A stretch of DNA of 64,000 bases from Nonomuraea typhae (GTDB lineage Bacteria; Actinomycetota; Actinomycetes; Streptosporangiales; Streptosporangiaceae). Every line of letters starts with the position of its first letter. Position 1 is the stretch's first letter. Position numbers and translations under genes: made by a program. Under the pieces are notes generated by a model. That model searched no databases, was not told the DNA's origin, and saw only the letters and a program-made list of their open reading frames with translations. Of the stretch, positions 16,763 through 24,589 are shown one piece after another. Location: contig NZ_VRLV01000002.1 of assembly GCF_009760925.1 (NCBI RefSeq), positions 496,001 to 560,000 on the forward strand, in the 5' to 3' direction.

Positions 16763-18001
16763 TCACCACTCCTTCTTCGGGAAAACGAGCTTGGCCGTCT
16801 GCGCCTTCGAGCCCTCGGGCAGGACGATCTCCACCTTGCCGTTCACGTACTGCTGGATCATGTGCGCCTGCTCGGGACGCCCCTGGTCATCGAAGGAGAG
16901 AGGCCCTACGACGGTGTCGAACGTGGACTGGCGGAGGTGGTCGGCGAGTTTGTCCTGGCAGTCCTTGGTGGGTTCGACGCATTTGACGGCGTTCACCGCG
17001 GCTTCGACCACCTGGCCGACCGTGTAGCCGTTGGCCGCGTCCTCGTTGGCTTCGCCGCCGAACATCTCCTTGTAGCTCTTGACCAAGGCGTCGTTGCCGG
17101 TGAAGCCGGAACCGGCCGACCAGCCGACCGGGGAGATGACGTGCTCGGCGGCCCCCTTCACCGCGGCGGGGAACTCGGGCAGCGTGGGGCCGGTGCTGAA
17201 GGCGGCCAGTTTGGGCTGGATCTTGAGTTCCTGCAGCGCCCGGACCAGCCCGACCGAGTCCTCGAACTGGGTGCCGCCGACGACGATGTCCGGCTTGGCG
17301 GCGGCGATCTTGGCGGCGATGGGGGCGAAGTCGGTGGTTTCCGGCGGGTACACCTCGTCGGCCACCGTCTTGATCCCGGCGGCGGCCAGTTTGTCGCGCA
17401 GGCCGTACGCGGTGCCCTGCGCGAACGGGTCGTCGAGGCTGGCGTAGGCGGCGGTCTTGGGACGCTGATCCGGGGGGAGTTTGGTGATGTAGTCGGCCAG
17501 GTAGTTGTAGTGGTCGCCGGCGATCGCGGGCGCCGCGTAGAACAGCTTCTTGAAGCCCTGCTCGAAGACCTCCTTCGCGGCACCGGCGGGCTCGACGAAC
17601 ACCATGTTGTACGACTCGGCCACCTTGCCCGCAGGTATGACCAGGCGTGAGGAGAAGGGGCCGAAGACGAGGTTCACCTTGTCCTGGGTGATGAGGGACT
17701 CGTAGTCGGAGGTGACGCGGTTGGGGTCGGAGGCGTCGTCCCGGAAGATCAGTTCGACCTTGCGCCCGAGCAGGCCGCCCTTGGCGTTCACATGCTCGGC
17801 CCAGATCTTGTAGCCCTCCTGGATGCCCTTGCCGGGTTCGGCGAAGTCACCGGTCAGCGGGAGCGAGATACCGATCTTCACCGGTCCGGAGGTGGGAGCG
17901 GCGCCGCCCTGGCCGGCGGGCCGATCCTCGGCCTTGGCACAAGCGGAAATAACCAAGCTCGATAATGCGAGTACTAATGCTGCCTTGCGCACATCTGACA
18001 T
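16763..18001 (-). CDS. HAAT-type ABC transporter substrate-binding lipoprotein
   Basis: The 412-residue secreted binding protein has a lipoprotein signal (MSDVRKAALVLALSSLVISAC) and then the LivK/periplasmic-binding-protein-type-1 fold: VKIGISLPLTGDFAEPGKGIQEGYKIWAEHVNAKGG begins the mature domain. The ATG is chosen because GGAGG lies 8-9 nt upstream. It captures the ligand outside the membrane and feeds LivHMGF. Its 5' end faces lacI, with paired LacI-type sites in the 92-bp gap, so it is probably repressed by that regulator. This is unusual for amino-acid-type transporters and argues for a sugar-derived or other carbon-source ligand. The ligand claim is inference. Confidence 0.9.
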   Translation of the reverse strand: MSDVRKAALVLALSSLVISACAKAEDRPAGQGGAAPTSGPVKIGISLPLTGDFAEPGKGIQEGYKIWAEHVNAKGGLLGRKVELIFRDDASDPNRVTSDYESLITQDKVNLVFGPFSSRLVIPAGKVAESYNMVFVEPAGAAKEVFEQGFKKLFYAAPAIAGDHYNYLADYITKLPPDQRPKTAAYASLDDPFAQGTAYGLRDKLAAAGIKTVADEVYPPETTDFAPIAAKIAAAKPDIVVGGTQFEDSVGLVRALQELKIQPKLAAFSTGPTLPEFPAAVKGAAEHVISPVGWSAGSGFTGNDALVKSYKEMFGGEANEDAANGYTVGQVVEAAVNAVKCVEPTKDCQDKLADHLRQSTFDTVVGPLSFDDQGRPEQAHMIQQYVNGKVEIVLPEGSKAQTAKLVFPKKEW

Positions 18002-18021
18002 TTCCCGGTCCTCCGGTGTAC

Positions 18022-18047
18022 GCAAGCGCTTTCGTAAGCGCTTTCGG
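18022..18047. promoter_or_regulatory. Paired LacI-type operator in the lacI / binding-protein divergent promoter
   Basis: Two copies of the palindrome AAGCGCTT begin at 18024 and 18036, exactly 12 bp apart, flanked by TTCG. The segment GTAAGCGCTTTCGG (18034-18047) recurs exactly at 24529-24542. LacI-family regulators commonly bind palindromes with a central CG step like these. The site would control the transporter operon and lacI itself. Confidence 0.8.
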
Positions 18048-18093
18048 TTACGATGGCACGTGTTTCAGCCGCGGACAAGGGGGTCGTGCGCCC

Positions 18094-19125
18094 ATGGCCA
18101 ATCGTCCGGCTCCGCCCCGGCTCGTCGACGTCGCCAGAGCCGCGGGGGTTTCGCTGGCCACCGCGTCACGCGCCCTGACCGGCTCGGCGGGGGTGAGCGC
18201 CGTGGTGGCCGCGCACGTGCAGGCGGTCGCCACCCGCATCGGCTACGTCCCCAACACGCACGCCCGCGCCCTGGCAGGCGGCCAGTCCACGATCGTCGGC
18301 CTGATCGTCCACGACGTGGGCGACCCCTATTTCGCGGAGATAGCCCGAGGCGTCCTCCGCGAAACCGAGACCCGCGGCTACATGGCCCTGATCAGCCAGA
18401 CCGAACGCGACCCGACCGCCGAACTCGCCCGCATCCGGGCCCTGCGCGCACACCGCGTCAATTCCATCGTCCTGGCCGGATCCGGCTACATCGACCCCAG
18501 CACCGAAACCGACATAGCCACCGAAGTCCGCTCCTTCACCGCCGCCGGCGGCAGAGTGGCCGTGATCGGCCGCCACCACCTCCCCGTGGACGCCGTCCTC
18601 CCCGACAACCTCAGCGGCGGCGTCACCCTGATGCGCCACCTCCTGACCCTCGGCCACCGCCACATCGGCGTCCTGTCGGGCCCGCCGAACCTGACCACGG
18701 TCGAAGACCGCCTGGCCGGCCTCCGCATGGCCGTCAAGGCCGCCGGCCTGAGCTGGGGTTCCATCCCGGTGATCCCCGGTGACTTCACCAGAGAGGGCGG
18801 CGCCACCGCCACAGCCGCCCTGATCGCCCAACACCCCCACATAACCGCCATAATCGCCCTAAACGACCCCATGGCCGTGGGCGCTCTGTCCTGGCTCCTG
18901 GGCTCCGGCCACCGCGTCCCCGGCGACATCTCGGTGGCCGGCTTCGACGACATCCCCGCCGCCGCCGACGTCTACCCCGCCCTCACCACCATCCGCCTCC
19001 CCATGATCAGCATGGGCCGCCAGGCACTCGAACTCGTCCTCAAACCCTCCGTCTCCCGCCCGCGGCGCCGCCGTACCCCACACGAACTCATCACCCGCGC
19101 CAGCACCGCCCCACCGCGCGAGTAG
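18094..19125 (+). CDS. LacI-family transcriptional regulator
   Basis: The 343-residue regulator begins MANRPAPPRLVDVARAAGVSLATASRAL, a complete LacI helix-turn-helix with the ValSerxAlaThr recognition helix and the hinge YVPNTHARALAGG. The ligand-binding domain follows: TIVGLIVHDVGDPYFAEIARGV, later SVAGFDDIPAAADVYPALTTIRLP. The ATG preceded by AAGGGGG is chosen; an upstream frame crosses the operator and is not likely translated. It is divergent from the HAAT binding-protein gene. The operator it probably recognises recurs before the secreted RTX protein gene. Confidence 0.93.
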   Translation: MANRPAPPRLVDVARAAGVSLATASRALTGSAGVSAVVAAHVQAVATRIGYVPNTHARALAGGQSTIVGLIVHDVGDPYFAEIARGVLRETETRGYMALISQTERDPTAELARIRALRAHRVNSIVLAGSGYIDPSTETDIATEVRSFTAAGGRVAVIGRHHLPVDAVLPDNLSGGVTLMRHLLTLGHRHIGVLSGPPNLTTVEDRLAGLRMAVKAAGLSWGSIPVIPGDFTREGGATATAALIAQHPHITAIIALNDPMAVGALSWLLGSGHRVPGDISVAGFDDIPAAADVYPALTTIRLPMISMGRQALELVLKPSVSRPRRRRTPHELITRASTAPPRE

Positions 19126-19284
19126 ACCTCCAGACGGTACGGCGGGCGTCCACGCAGGGCAGCGCCCTCACAAGGACATCTCAGGTGGTACGGCAAGCGG
19201 TTCACTTGACCGGCAAGGGGGTGGCAACCGCCCGCCGGCCAGCTGGTTCTATGAGTGGTTGTTGGCCCCGCTCGGCGAGTGATG

Positions 19285-19335
19285 TCCTGTGACACCCATC
19301 CTTGAGCGTTTGTCGTCGAAGGTTGAGCGGATGAG
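19285..19335 (+). repeat. IS-terminus-like sequence A (solo)
   Basis: TGTCCTGTGACACCCATCC then TTGAGCG, followed by a second partial copy (TCGTCGAAGGTTGAGCGG). It matches the outer part of sequences at 19490 and 20392. It lies in the 482-bp gene-free stretch downstream of lacI, which otherwise holds two GGTACGGC words (19136, 19187) and no gene I can support. It looks like a leftover end from another copy of the same element. Confidence 0.6.
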
Positions 19336-19489
19336 GTACTGGGGCAATGGCCCTCAGCTTCCGAGCGGCACTCTGCGTCCACCTCACGAGGCGGTAAAGT
19401 CTCCGGCGAGTGTCTAGGGTTCCGCTGCGTGGCTCGTTCACCCGGCCAGGCAGGTCCGGTCCGAGCGGGACCGCGGCTGGCGGGCCGGG

Positions 19490-20392
19490 TGTCCTGTGAC
19501 AGCGAAGCCTGAGCGGTCAGGGCGTCGTTGCCTTCCACCCATGCGCACACTGCCGCTCCAGGGCCCGGTTGGCAGGCAGTCTTGACGGGCACTAGCGTCT
19601 GGTTGTTATGAAACGCGTGTTACTGGTGGCAGCGGTGCTCATGCTCGTCGCGAGCGCCTGTACGGCCGCTACCAAGGAGTCTCCGCCCAGCACCCCTCAG
19701 GCCGCCCCGAAGTCGACCACGAAGTTCACCACCGTCCCCGAAGGGTGCGAGCTCCTCGACCGAGAGACCCTCGCCAAGTACGCCCCCACGACGACCTGCT
19801 CGCTTACGCTCCAGGACAACCGCCAGACCCAGAACGGTGACGGCGAGCCCATCCTCGAGAGGTGGCCGCGCTATAAGCCCGCGAACATCGCCGGCAAGGG
19901 CAAGTTCCACGCCGTCATCGAGGTCGGCCTGAAGCTCAACCTGGACACCTACGCCGAGAACCAGACGAGGGCGGCCCAGGGGACTTCCGGTCCAGGCTCC
20001 AGCCAACGCCCGGTCGCCGGGATCGGCGACAAGGCGCACCTCTACTACAGGGCAGGCACCGAGGCGGCAACCAACCTCAGCATGACCACGGGAGTGCTCG
20101 TCTCCAGCTGGGGCAATGCCTCCCTGATGGTCCACTATTGGCACTACCAGGCCGCCACCACCGACAACGGCGCCGGCCTCAGCGAGCAGAAGATGGCGAA
20201 GGCCCTCATCGCCGTCGCCCGGGACGTTTACGACGACCTGAGCTAGACCGTGTACGCACCTGTGGCCCGGCCAGCGGGACGAATCGCAGGATCTGCCAGC
20301 CGCAGCCTGAACAGGCCCTATGCCCACAACCGGACGACGCCCTGACCGCTCAAACTTCGCTGTCGCTGCTTAAGGTTCGCTGTCACAGGACA
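19490..20392. mobile_element. About 0.9-kb IS21-like-end-flanked segment carrying a lipoprotein gene
   Basis: The left end (19490-19530) reads TGTCCTGTGACAGCGAA, then GCCTGAGCGGTCAGGGCGTCG. The right end (20334-20392) is its inverted copy, with one extra internal 20-bp repeat (the GACAGCGAA...TTGAGC unit occurs twice). Multiple internal copies of a terminal repeat are typical of IS21-family ends, and an IstA-like remnant lies 110 bp to the right. No transposase gene is inside; the only gene is the lipoprotein. No clear target-site duplication is visible at the two tips. Confidence 0.6.
19608..20246 (+). CDS. Putative lipoprotein, unknown function
   Basis: The 212-residue protein has a lipoprotein signal peptide MKRVLLVAAVLMLVASAC. 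A Ser/Thr/Pro spacer follows, then a globular domain starting VPEGCELLDRETLAKYAPTTTC with a likely Cys-Cys disulfide. The layout resembles actinobacterial DUF3558-like lipoproteins: short spacer, early CxLLD, secreted alpha/beta domain, and late GVLVSSWGNASLMVHYWHY strand. Family membership is only a suggestion. The gene is isolated between inverted IS-like ends, which is its most unusual trait. Its GC-rich codon use looks like that of the surrounding genes. Confidence 0.75.
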   Translation: MKRVLLVAAVLMLVASACTAATKESPPSTPQAAPKSTTKFTTVPEGCELLDRETLAKYAPTTTCSLTLQDNRQTQNGDGEPILERWPRYKPANIAGKGKFHAVIEVGLKLNLDTYAENQTRAAQGTSGPGSSQRPVAGIGDKAHLYYRAGTEAATNLSMTTGVLVSSWGNASLMVHYWHYQAATTDNGAGLSEQKMAKALIAVARDVYDDLS

Positions 20393-20501
20393 AGTGAGGG
20401 TGGGCCCACTGTGTAGCCGGGCGGTTACTGTTCAGCGAGACTCGGCCCCACCCCTGCCGTTGCGGTGAGACGCTCGGTGTGCCCGAGAGCACCGAGGAGC
20501 A

Positions 20502-20640
20502 GGTGTGGCACTGAGCAGGGTGGAACAACTTGCGGCGATCCGCAGGGACTCGCGCCTGCAAGGCCTGTCGGTGTGGGCGCTGGCCCAAGAAGTACGGCGT
20601 GCACCGCCGCACCGTGCGCGAGGTGTGGTCCCTCTCGACA
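20502..20640 (+). pseudogene. IS21-family IstA transposase N-terminal remnant, frameshifted
   Basis: A GTG start opens VALSRVEQLAAIRRDSRLQG, then LSVWALA, the N-terminal helix-turn-helix region of IstA. One extra C near 20584 shifts the frame. In the next frame the match resumes as KKYGVHRRTVREVW, the conserved IstA recognition helix. The homology stops around 20640, where the flavin monooxygenase gene ends on the other strand. The remaining transposase and istB are missing, so this is a dead fragment. Confidence 0.7.
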
Positions 20641-20653
20641 CATTCTGTGACGC

Positions 20654-21955
20654 CTACGGCTTGGCCGAGGAGGTGATCGGCGATCCGGCCGGGGCCGCGG
20701 CGTCCGGTACCCCCGCGTAGTCGGGCAGCTCGATGCCGTTGATCGCGCGCCCGACCAGCTCGGCGAACCATTCGCCGGCGAAATCGGGGCGCGGCTCGGC
20801 GTCCGGCCCGGGGACGTCGCGGCTGCGGGCGTTCAGCCGGCCGATCTCCTGGTTGGCCTCGACGAACGAGCGCATCCGCGCCTCGTAGCGGGCGAACCCG
20901 GCGTCGGGCTCCCATCCGGCGGCGGCCAGCTCTCCGGCCAGCACATAGGCGCCGACCAGCGCCAGCCCGGTACCCTGCCCCGACATCGGCGAGGAGCTGA
21001 ACGCCGCGTCCCCGAGCAGCCCCACCCGTCCACTCGACCAGCGGTCCATCACCACCTGGGCGACCTGGTCGAGGTAGAAGTCCGGGGTGTCGTCCAGGTG
21101 CGCGAGGATGTCCGGGGTCAACCAGCCCAGGCCCGCCATCCGCTCACGCAGCAGAACTTTCTGGGCCGCGACGTCACGGTAGTCGACGGCGAAGTCGGCC
21201 GCCGCGAAGTAGAACATGGCCATCGCCCGGGTGGCGTCCTGGATGGGCCGCAGGAGGGCAGAGCGCCCGGACTCCTGATCCTGGTACTCCAGCAGCCACT
21301 GGTCCAGCCCGAACTCGTTGGGAACGCTGTAGAAGGCCAGCACGTGCCCGAGGTGGCGCAGGAACCGCGCATGCGGCCCGAAAACCATGGCTCGCAGCTC
21401 CGAGTGCACCCCGTCGGCCCCGACGACCAGGTCGTAGCGGCGCCGGTCGCCGCCCGCGAAGACCACGTCGACCCCGTCCGCGTCCTGGGCGAGCCCCGCG
21501 ATCCGGTCGCCGAAGACGTACTCGACGCCGTCACGGGTGTCGTGGTAGAGCACCTGGGCCAGGTCCCCGCGCAGGATCTCGATGTCCGCGATGTACCCGT
21601 CGCCACCGTCGTCGTCGGCACGGAAGCTCTCCAGCACGTGCCCGTCCGCGTCCACGGTGTGCGCGCCGGCGGTGTCGGTGCACGCCGCGCGCACCGCCGC
21701 GTCCAGCCCCATGCGCCCGATGACCTCCCTGGCGACCCCGCGCGCGTCCACCGCCTGCCCGCCGGGCCGCAGCTCGGGAGCCCGCTCCACCACGGTCACC
21801 TCGGCCCCCCACCGGCGCAGCCAGTGGGCCAGCGCGGGTCCCGCGATGCTCGCCCCCGCCACCAGCACCCTGGGACCGCTCACCCGCCTCCCCTGCCCGC
21901 CGGTACGGCTGGTGTGCTCGTGCTTGGAGTCGTCGACACTCATCACTGCCTCCAT
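20654..21955 (-). CDS. FAD-dependent monooxygenase (PHBH/TetX-like)
   Basis: The 433-residue flavoprotein has the dinucleotide-binding GxGxxG-like segment VLVAGASIAGPALAHWLRRWG, the RGDLAQVLYH Arg-Gly-Asp substrate-side motif, the DG motif DLVVGADGVHSELR and the late FAD motif GRVGLLGDAAFSSSPMSGQGTGLAL. These place it with class A aromatic hydroxylases that use NAD(P)H and O2 to hydroxylate phenolic or polyketide-like compounds; TetX-type antibiotic inactivation is one possibility. ATG 21955 follows GGGAGG by 6 nt; an ATG at 21943 is an alternative. Its 3' end abuts the IstA remnant. No biosynthetic cluster surrounds it. Confidence 0.9.
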   Translation of the reverse strand: MEAVMSVDDSKHEHTSRTGGQGRRVSGPRVLVAGASIAGPALAHWLRRWGAEVTVVERAPELRPGGQAVDARGVAREVIGRMGLDAAVRAACTDTAGAHTVDADGHVLESFRADDDGGDGYIADIEILRGDLAQVLYHDTRDGVEYVFGDRIAGLAQDADGVDVVFAGGDRRRYDLVVGADGVHSELRAMVFGPHARFLRHLGHVLAFYSVPNEFGLDQWLLEYQDQESGRSALLRPIQDATRAMAMFYFAAADFAVDYRDVAAQKVLLRERMAGLGWLTPDILAHLDDTPDFYLDQVAQVVMDRWSSGRVGLLGDAAFSSSPMSGQGTGLALVGAYVLAGELAAAGWEPDAGFARYEARMRSFVEANQEIGRLNARSRDVPGPDAEPRPDFAGEWFAELVGRAINGIELPDYAGVPDAAAPAGSPITSSAKP

Positions 21956-22186
21956 ATGCTTCCTCCCGCGCGGGGACGTTCCCAGCACAGGCCCACCGCT
22001 GTCGGTGTGTCCAGCCGTATAGACCACGGGTCCGCACGAAACTCATCGGTACGACAGGTCTTGGACGCGAGTTCGGACCCCAGGGTGCAACCGAGCACTC
22101 GCGCCGAGCGGAGGAGGTGCGACCTGCCGCAGCCAGATCGCCGACCACCCGGCCGATGTGCTCGGGGGTGATCTACCAGGCGGCTC

Positions 22187-22225
22187 GGTCAAAGCCTGAG
22201 GCTGGTTGCACGTCAGGCTTTGACC
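22187..22225. terminator. 13-bp perfect inverted repeat downstream of the truncated hydrolase
   Basis: GGTCAAAGCCTGA and TCAGGCTTTGACC are separated by 13 nt and lie 18 bp beyond the stop codon of the hydrolase fragment. The sequence can form a strong stem-loop on either strand. A terminator is the simplest role; a terminal repeat of a lost insertion is the alternative. The rest of 21956-22243 holds no gene I can support. Confidence 0.55.
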
Positions 22226-22243
22226 AATTCGTGGATGCGGAGG

Positions 22244-22810
22244 TCAGATCTTGAGCGCCTGCTTCAGCCAGTCGTAGATGATCGGCATGACCTGGCCCAG
22301 TTTGGTGATGGCGCAGTGGCCGGTGCCTTCGATGAGTTCGACGCGGGTGTCGCGGCGGCCGCGGAAGACGAGGGTGTCGTGCTGGGGCACGTGGACGTCG
22401 TCGGCGCCGTTGACGACCAGCATCGGGGCGTTGGCGTCCCGGTCGAGCAGGGGGCGCAGGGTGAAGGCGGAGAAGCGGGCGGCGACCTGGTCGGGGCTGG
22501 GGACGGTGTCGAAGCCGAGGGCGTTGCCGACGATGCCCTCCATGCCGTGGGCGAAGGAGCGGCCCGCGGTGAAGGCGGCTTCGAGGGGACCGCCGAGGTC
22601 GACGGCGGCGTCCACGGAGCCGGTCAGGCCGGTGGTGGCGGAGTAGTGGCCGCCCATGGACAGGCCGAAGTGGGCGACCTGGCCGTTGCCGAGCGTGCGG
22701 GCGTGGGCGATGAGGCCGTCGATGAGCTCGGCGCCGCCGTCGTGGGTCATCGGGATGTGGCTGGTTTCGCCGGTGCCGGCCAGGTCGAAGGCCAGGACCC
22801 GGGTGCCGGG
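22244..22810 (-). pseudogene. Alpha/beta hydrolase (FrsA/DUF1100-like), 5'-truncated
   Basis: The fragment encodes the C-terminal half of an alpha/beta hydrolase. It has GTRVLAFDLAGTGETSHIP, the nucleophile elbow GLSMGGHYSA, the acid-bearing MLVVNGADDVHVP and the catalytic-His region IEGTGHCAITK. The N-terminal half is absent. Immediately upstream, the coding frame runs into antisense TetR sequence, where an in-frame ATG exists (22828) but encodes unrelated residues. The catalytic triad is retained, so activity cannot be ruled out, but the family is normally about twice this length. The break coincides with the break in the adjacent TetR gene. Confidence 0.75.
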
Positions 22811-23261
22811 CGTGCACGAGACCTCCATCTACCGGCGCTGGCGCACCAGGGAGAACCTCCTGGTCGACGCCATGCTGGCCGCCAGCGACCGGCACATCCC
22901 CATCCCCGGCTCCGGTTCCGTGCGCGAAGACCTGCACGCCTTCGCCGCCACGGTCGCGGCCTACCTGGGCGACCCGCTCGGCGCCGCGCTCGCCCGCGTC
23001 GCGGTGCTCCCCGTCGACGACCCCGACATTGCCCACGCACGGGCCACGTTCTGGAACTCGCGCATCGACGCGGCCGCGGAGATGATCGAACGCGGCATCG
23101 CCCGCGGCGAGATACCCGCCGGCGCCGATCCCCGCACGGCTCTCGAAGCACTCATCGCGCCCCTGCACAGCCGGGCGCTCATAACAGGCGAACCTCTGGA
23201 CGACGGCCTCCCCCATACCCTGGCCGACCTCGTACTGAACGGCCTGCTGCCCCGGCAGTGA
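22808..23261 (+). pseudogene. TetR-family regulator, 5'-truncated
   Basis: The frame begins inside the helix-turn-helix: GVHETSIYRRWRTRENLLVDAML is the recognition helix and start of helix 4. A normal TetR C-terminal domain follows to VLNGLLPRQ. About 40 N-terminal residues, including the first helices and the start codon, are missing. The sequence to the left is the antisense of the truncated hydrolase. It was probably the divergent regulator of that hydrolase before a deletion removed both 5' ends and their promoter region. Confidence 0.75.
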
Positions 23262-23290
23262 GCGCCCAGCCTCTTCGGGCCCGGAGCCCA

Positions 23291-23450
23291 CCAGTGCGCC
23301 GGGCTCCTGTGCCCCTCCCGAGACCTGCGGTTCAGTCCTCGCGGCCCCAGAAGTCGTACGGCGTGCGGCCCCAGCGCGCCGGGCTCCTGCGCCCCTCCCG
23401 AGACCTGCGGTTCAGTCCTCGCGGCCCCAGAAGTCGTACGGCGTGCGGCC
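23291..23450. repeat. 80-bp tandem duplication covering the 3' end of the PHP gene
   Basis: Copies 23291-23370 and 23371-23450 differ at only two positions by my reading (both T versus C). The unit holds the last dozen codons of the PHP protein (ending TPYDFWGRED), its stop codon and 40 bp of downstream sequence. The outer copy is a non-coding echo of the gene end. Confidence 0.9.
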
Positions 23451-24452
23451 CGGGCGGAAGCCGTGGGCCGTGGCCATGTCGGCGGCTTCGCGAAAGCGGC
23501 GGGCGAGGAGGGCGGGCTCGTGGGCGTCGCTGCCGAACGTCACCGCTTGGCCGCCTTCCTCGTGCCACCACCCCAGCAGGGCCGGGTGCAGCGGGATGGA
23601 CGTGTTGATCTCGAGTGCCCGGCCCGACTGGGCGGTCGTGCGGAGCGCGTGGCGGAACTCCTCCTGGAACGCCAGGACGTCGAAGGGCCCGGCCTTCTCC
23701 TCCGGCCAGTAACGGAGCGGGTAGTCGATGTGGGCCAGCACGGCGAACGCGTCGCTCTGCGTGACCAGCCTGGCGATCTCGGCCAGGTAGTCGCGGACGA
23801 CGTCGGCCGGGTCCCGTTGGGCGTACTGGCCCGGGGGTTCGGCGAAGCCGTCGCCGTACGGCAGGCAGTGGAGTGAGCCGAGCACACGGTCGAAGCCCCC
23901 GCCGGCGAGCAGCTTCGTGACGGCCGCCGCGTGCCAATGGGGTTCGCCGACCTCCATGCCGCTCAGGATCCGCAGGCCGGGGAAGCGGTCACGGCAGCGC
24001 TCGATCGCCTCCAGGTAGCCGATGGGGTCGAAGGGCGGCGGGGTCAGGCGGCCGTCCGGAGTGATCAGGCTGAAAAGGTGATCGTCCAGGCCAAGACCAC
24101 CCGAATCAAGGCCACTCGGACCAAGACCACCGGGGTCAAGGCCACCCGAACCAAGACCGGGGTCACCGGGGTCACCGGGGTCAAGACCACCCAGACCAGG
24201 ACCACCCGGACCAGGACCACCCGGACCAAGGCCGCCAGCCCGAGGCGCGGCAGATCCAGGCACGTCAGAGCCGGTAAGGGCGGTTCGGGGGAGGGCGGCG
24301 GCGACGGCCCAGATGGTGTGGTCGACGTGTTCGGTGAAGGCGATCGCCGGTAGGCCCAGCGCCAGTGCCTGTTCGCAGGTGCGTTCCATCGAGCCCAGCG
24401 GCGCGTCCCAGGACCATTCGCTGTGCACGTGGCTGTCGGCGGGCAACGTCAT
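23412..24452 (-). CDS. PHP-domain phosphoesterase (histidinol-phosphatase-like)
   Basis: The 346-residue protein carries the PHP metal motifs in order: DSHVHSEWSW (HxH), AFTEHVDH, GMEVGE, GSLHCLPYG, AHIDYPLRYW and the final GSDAHEP. It would hydrolyse phosphate esters at a trinuclear metal site in the cytoplasm. Residues about 73-122 are an insertion of Gly/Pro/Asp/Leu repeats encoded by 15-bp-like units (24090-24240) placed between the second and third metal motifs. The start ATG is chosen over a GTG two codons upstream; AGGG lies 9 nt before it. It is divergent from the RTX-protein gene, with a LacI-type operator between them. The last codons lie in an 80-bp tandem duplication. Confidence 0.88.
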   Translation of the reverse strand: MTLPADSHVHSEWSWDAPLGSMERTCEQALALGLPAIAFTEHVDHTIWAVAAALPRTALTGSDVPGSAAPRAGGLGPGGPGPGGPGLGGLDPGDPGDPGLGSGGLDPGGLGPSGLDSGGLGLDDHLFSLITPDGRLTPPPFDPIGYLEAIERCRDRFPGLRILSGMEVGEPHWHAAAVTKLLAGGGFDRVLGSLHCLPYGDGFAEPPGQYAQRDPADVVRDYLAEIARLVTQSDAFAVLAHIDYPLRYWPEEKAGPFDVLAFQEEFRHALRTTAQSGRALEINTSIPLHPALLGWWHEEGGQAVTFGSDAHEPALLARRFREAADMATAHGFRPGRTPYDFWGRED

Positions 24453-24484
24453 GAACACCGACCCTACGTGAGTGAGTTGAAGGA

Positions 24485-24552
24485 TTGACAGCCGATTTTG
24501 GCGGGTTACGCTTCGGCCGGAGGCTAACGTAAGCGCTTTCGGAAGCGCTTAC
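24485..24552 (+). promoter_or_regulatory. Promoter with downstream paired LacI-type operator
   Basis: TTGACA (24485-24490) and TACGCT (24507-24512), 16 bp apart, form a plausible promoter reading rightwards. Just downstream, AAGCGCTT begins at 24531 and again at 24543, 12 bp apart. Together with flanking GT/AC they make a 24-bp perfect palindrome with 10-bp arms (24529-24552). The first 14 bases equal those at 18034-18047 before lacI. The repressor encoded at 18.1 kb probably binds here and blocks the initial transcribed region. Confidence 0.75.
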
Positions 24553-24589
24553 TAAATACACCGTCGATCACTCGACCGAGAGGATCCGG

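Noticed and set aside
18972..19592. Minus-strand frame spanning the lacI end and the IS-like remnant
   Set aside because: It crosses the end of lacI and terminal repeat sequences, has no ribosome-binding site and no recognisable motif.
20654..21955. Part of an antibiotic biosynthetic cluster
   Set aside because: No polyketide, peptide or terpene synthase genes lie within the window; the monooxygenase is isolated.
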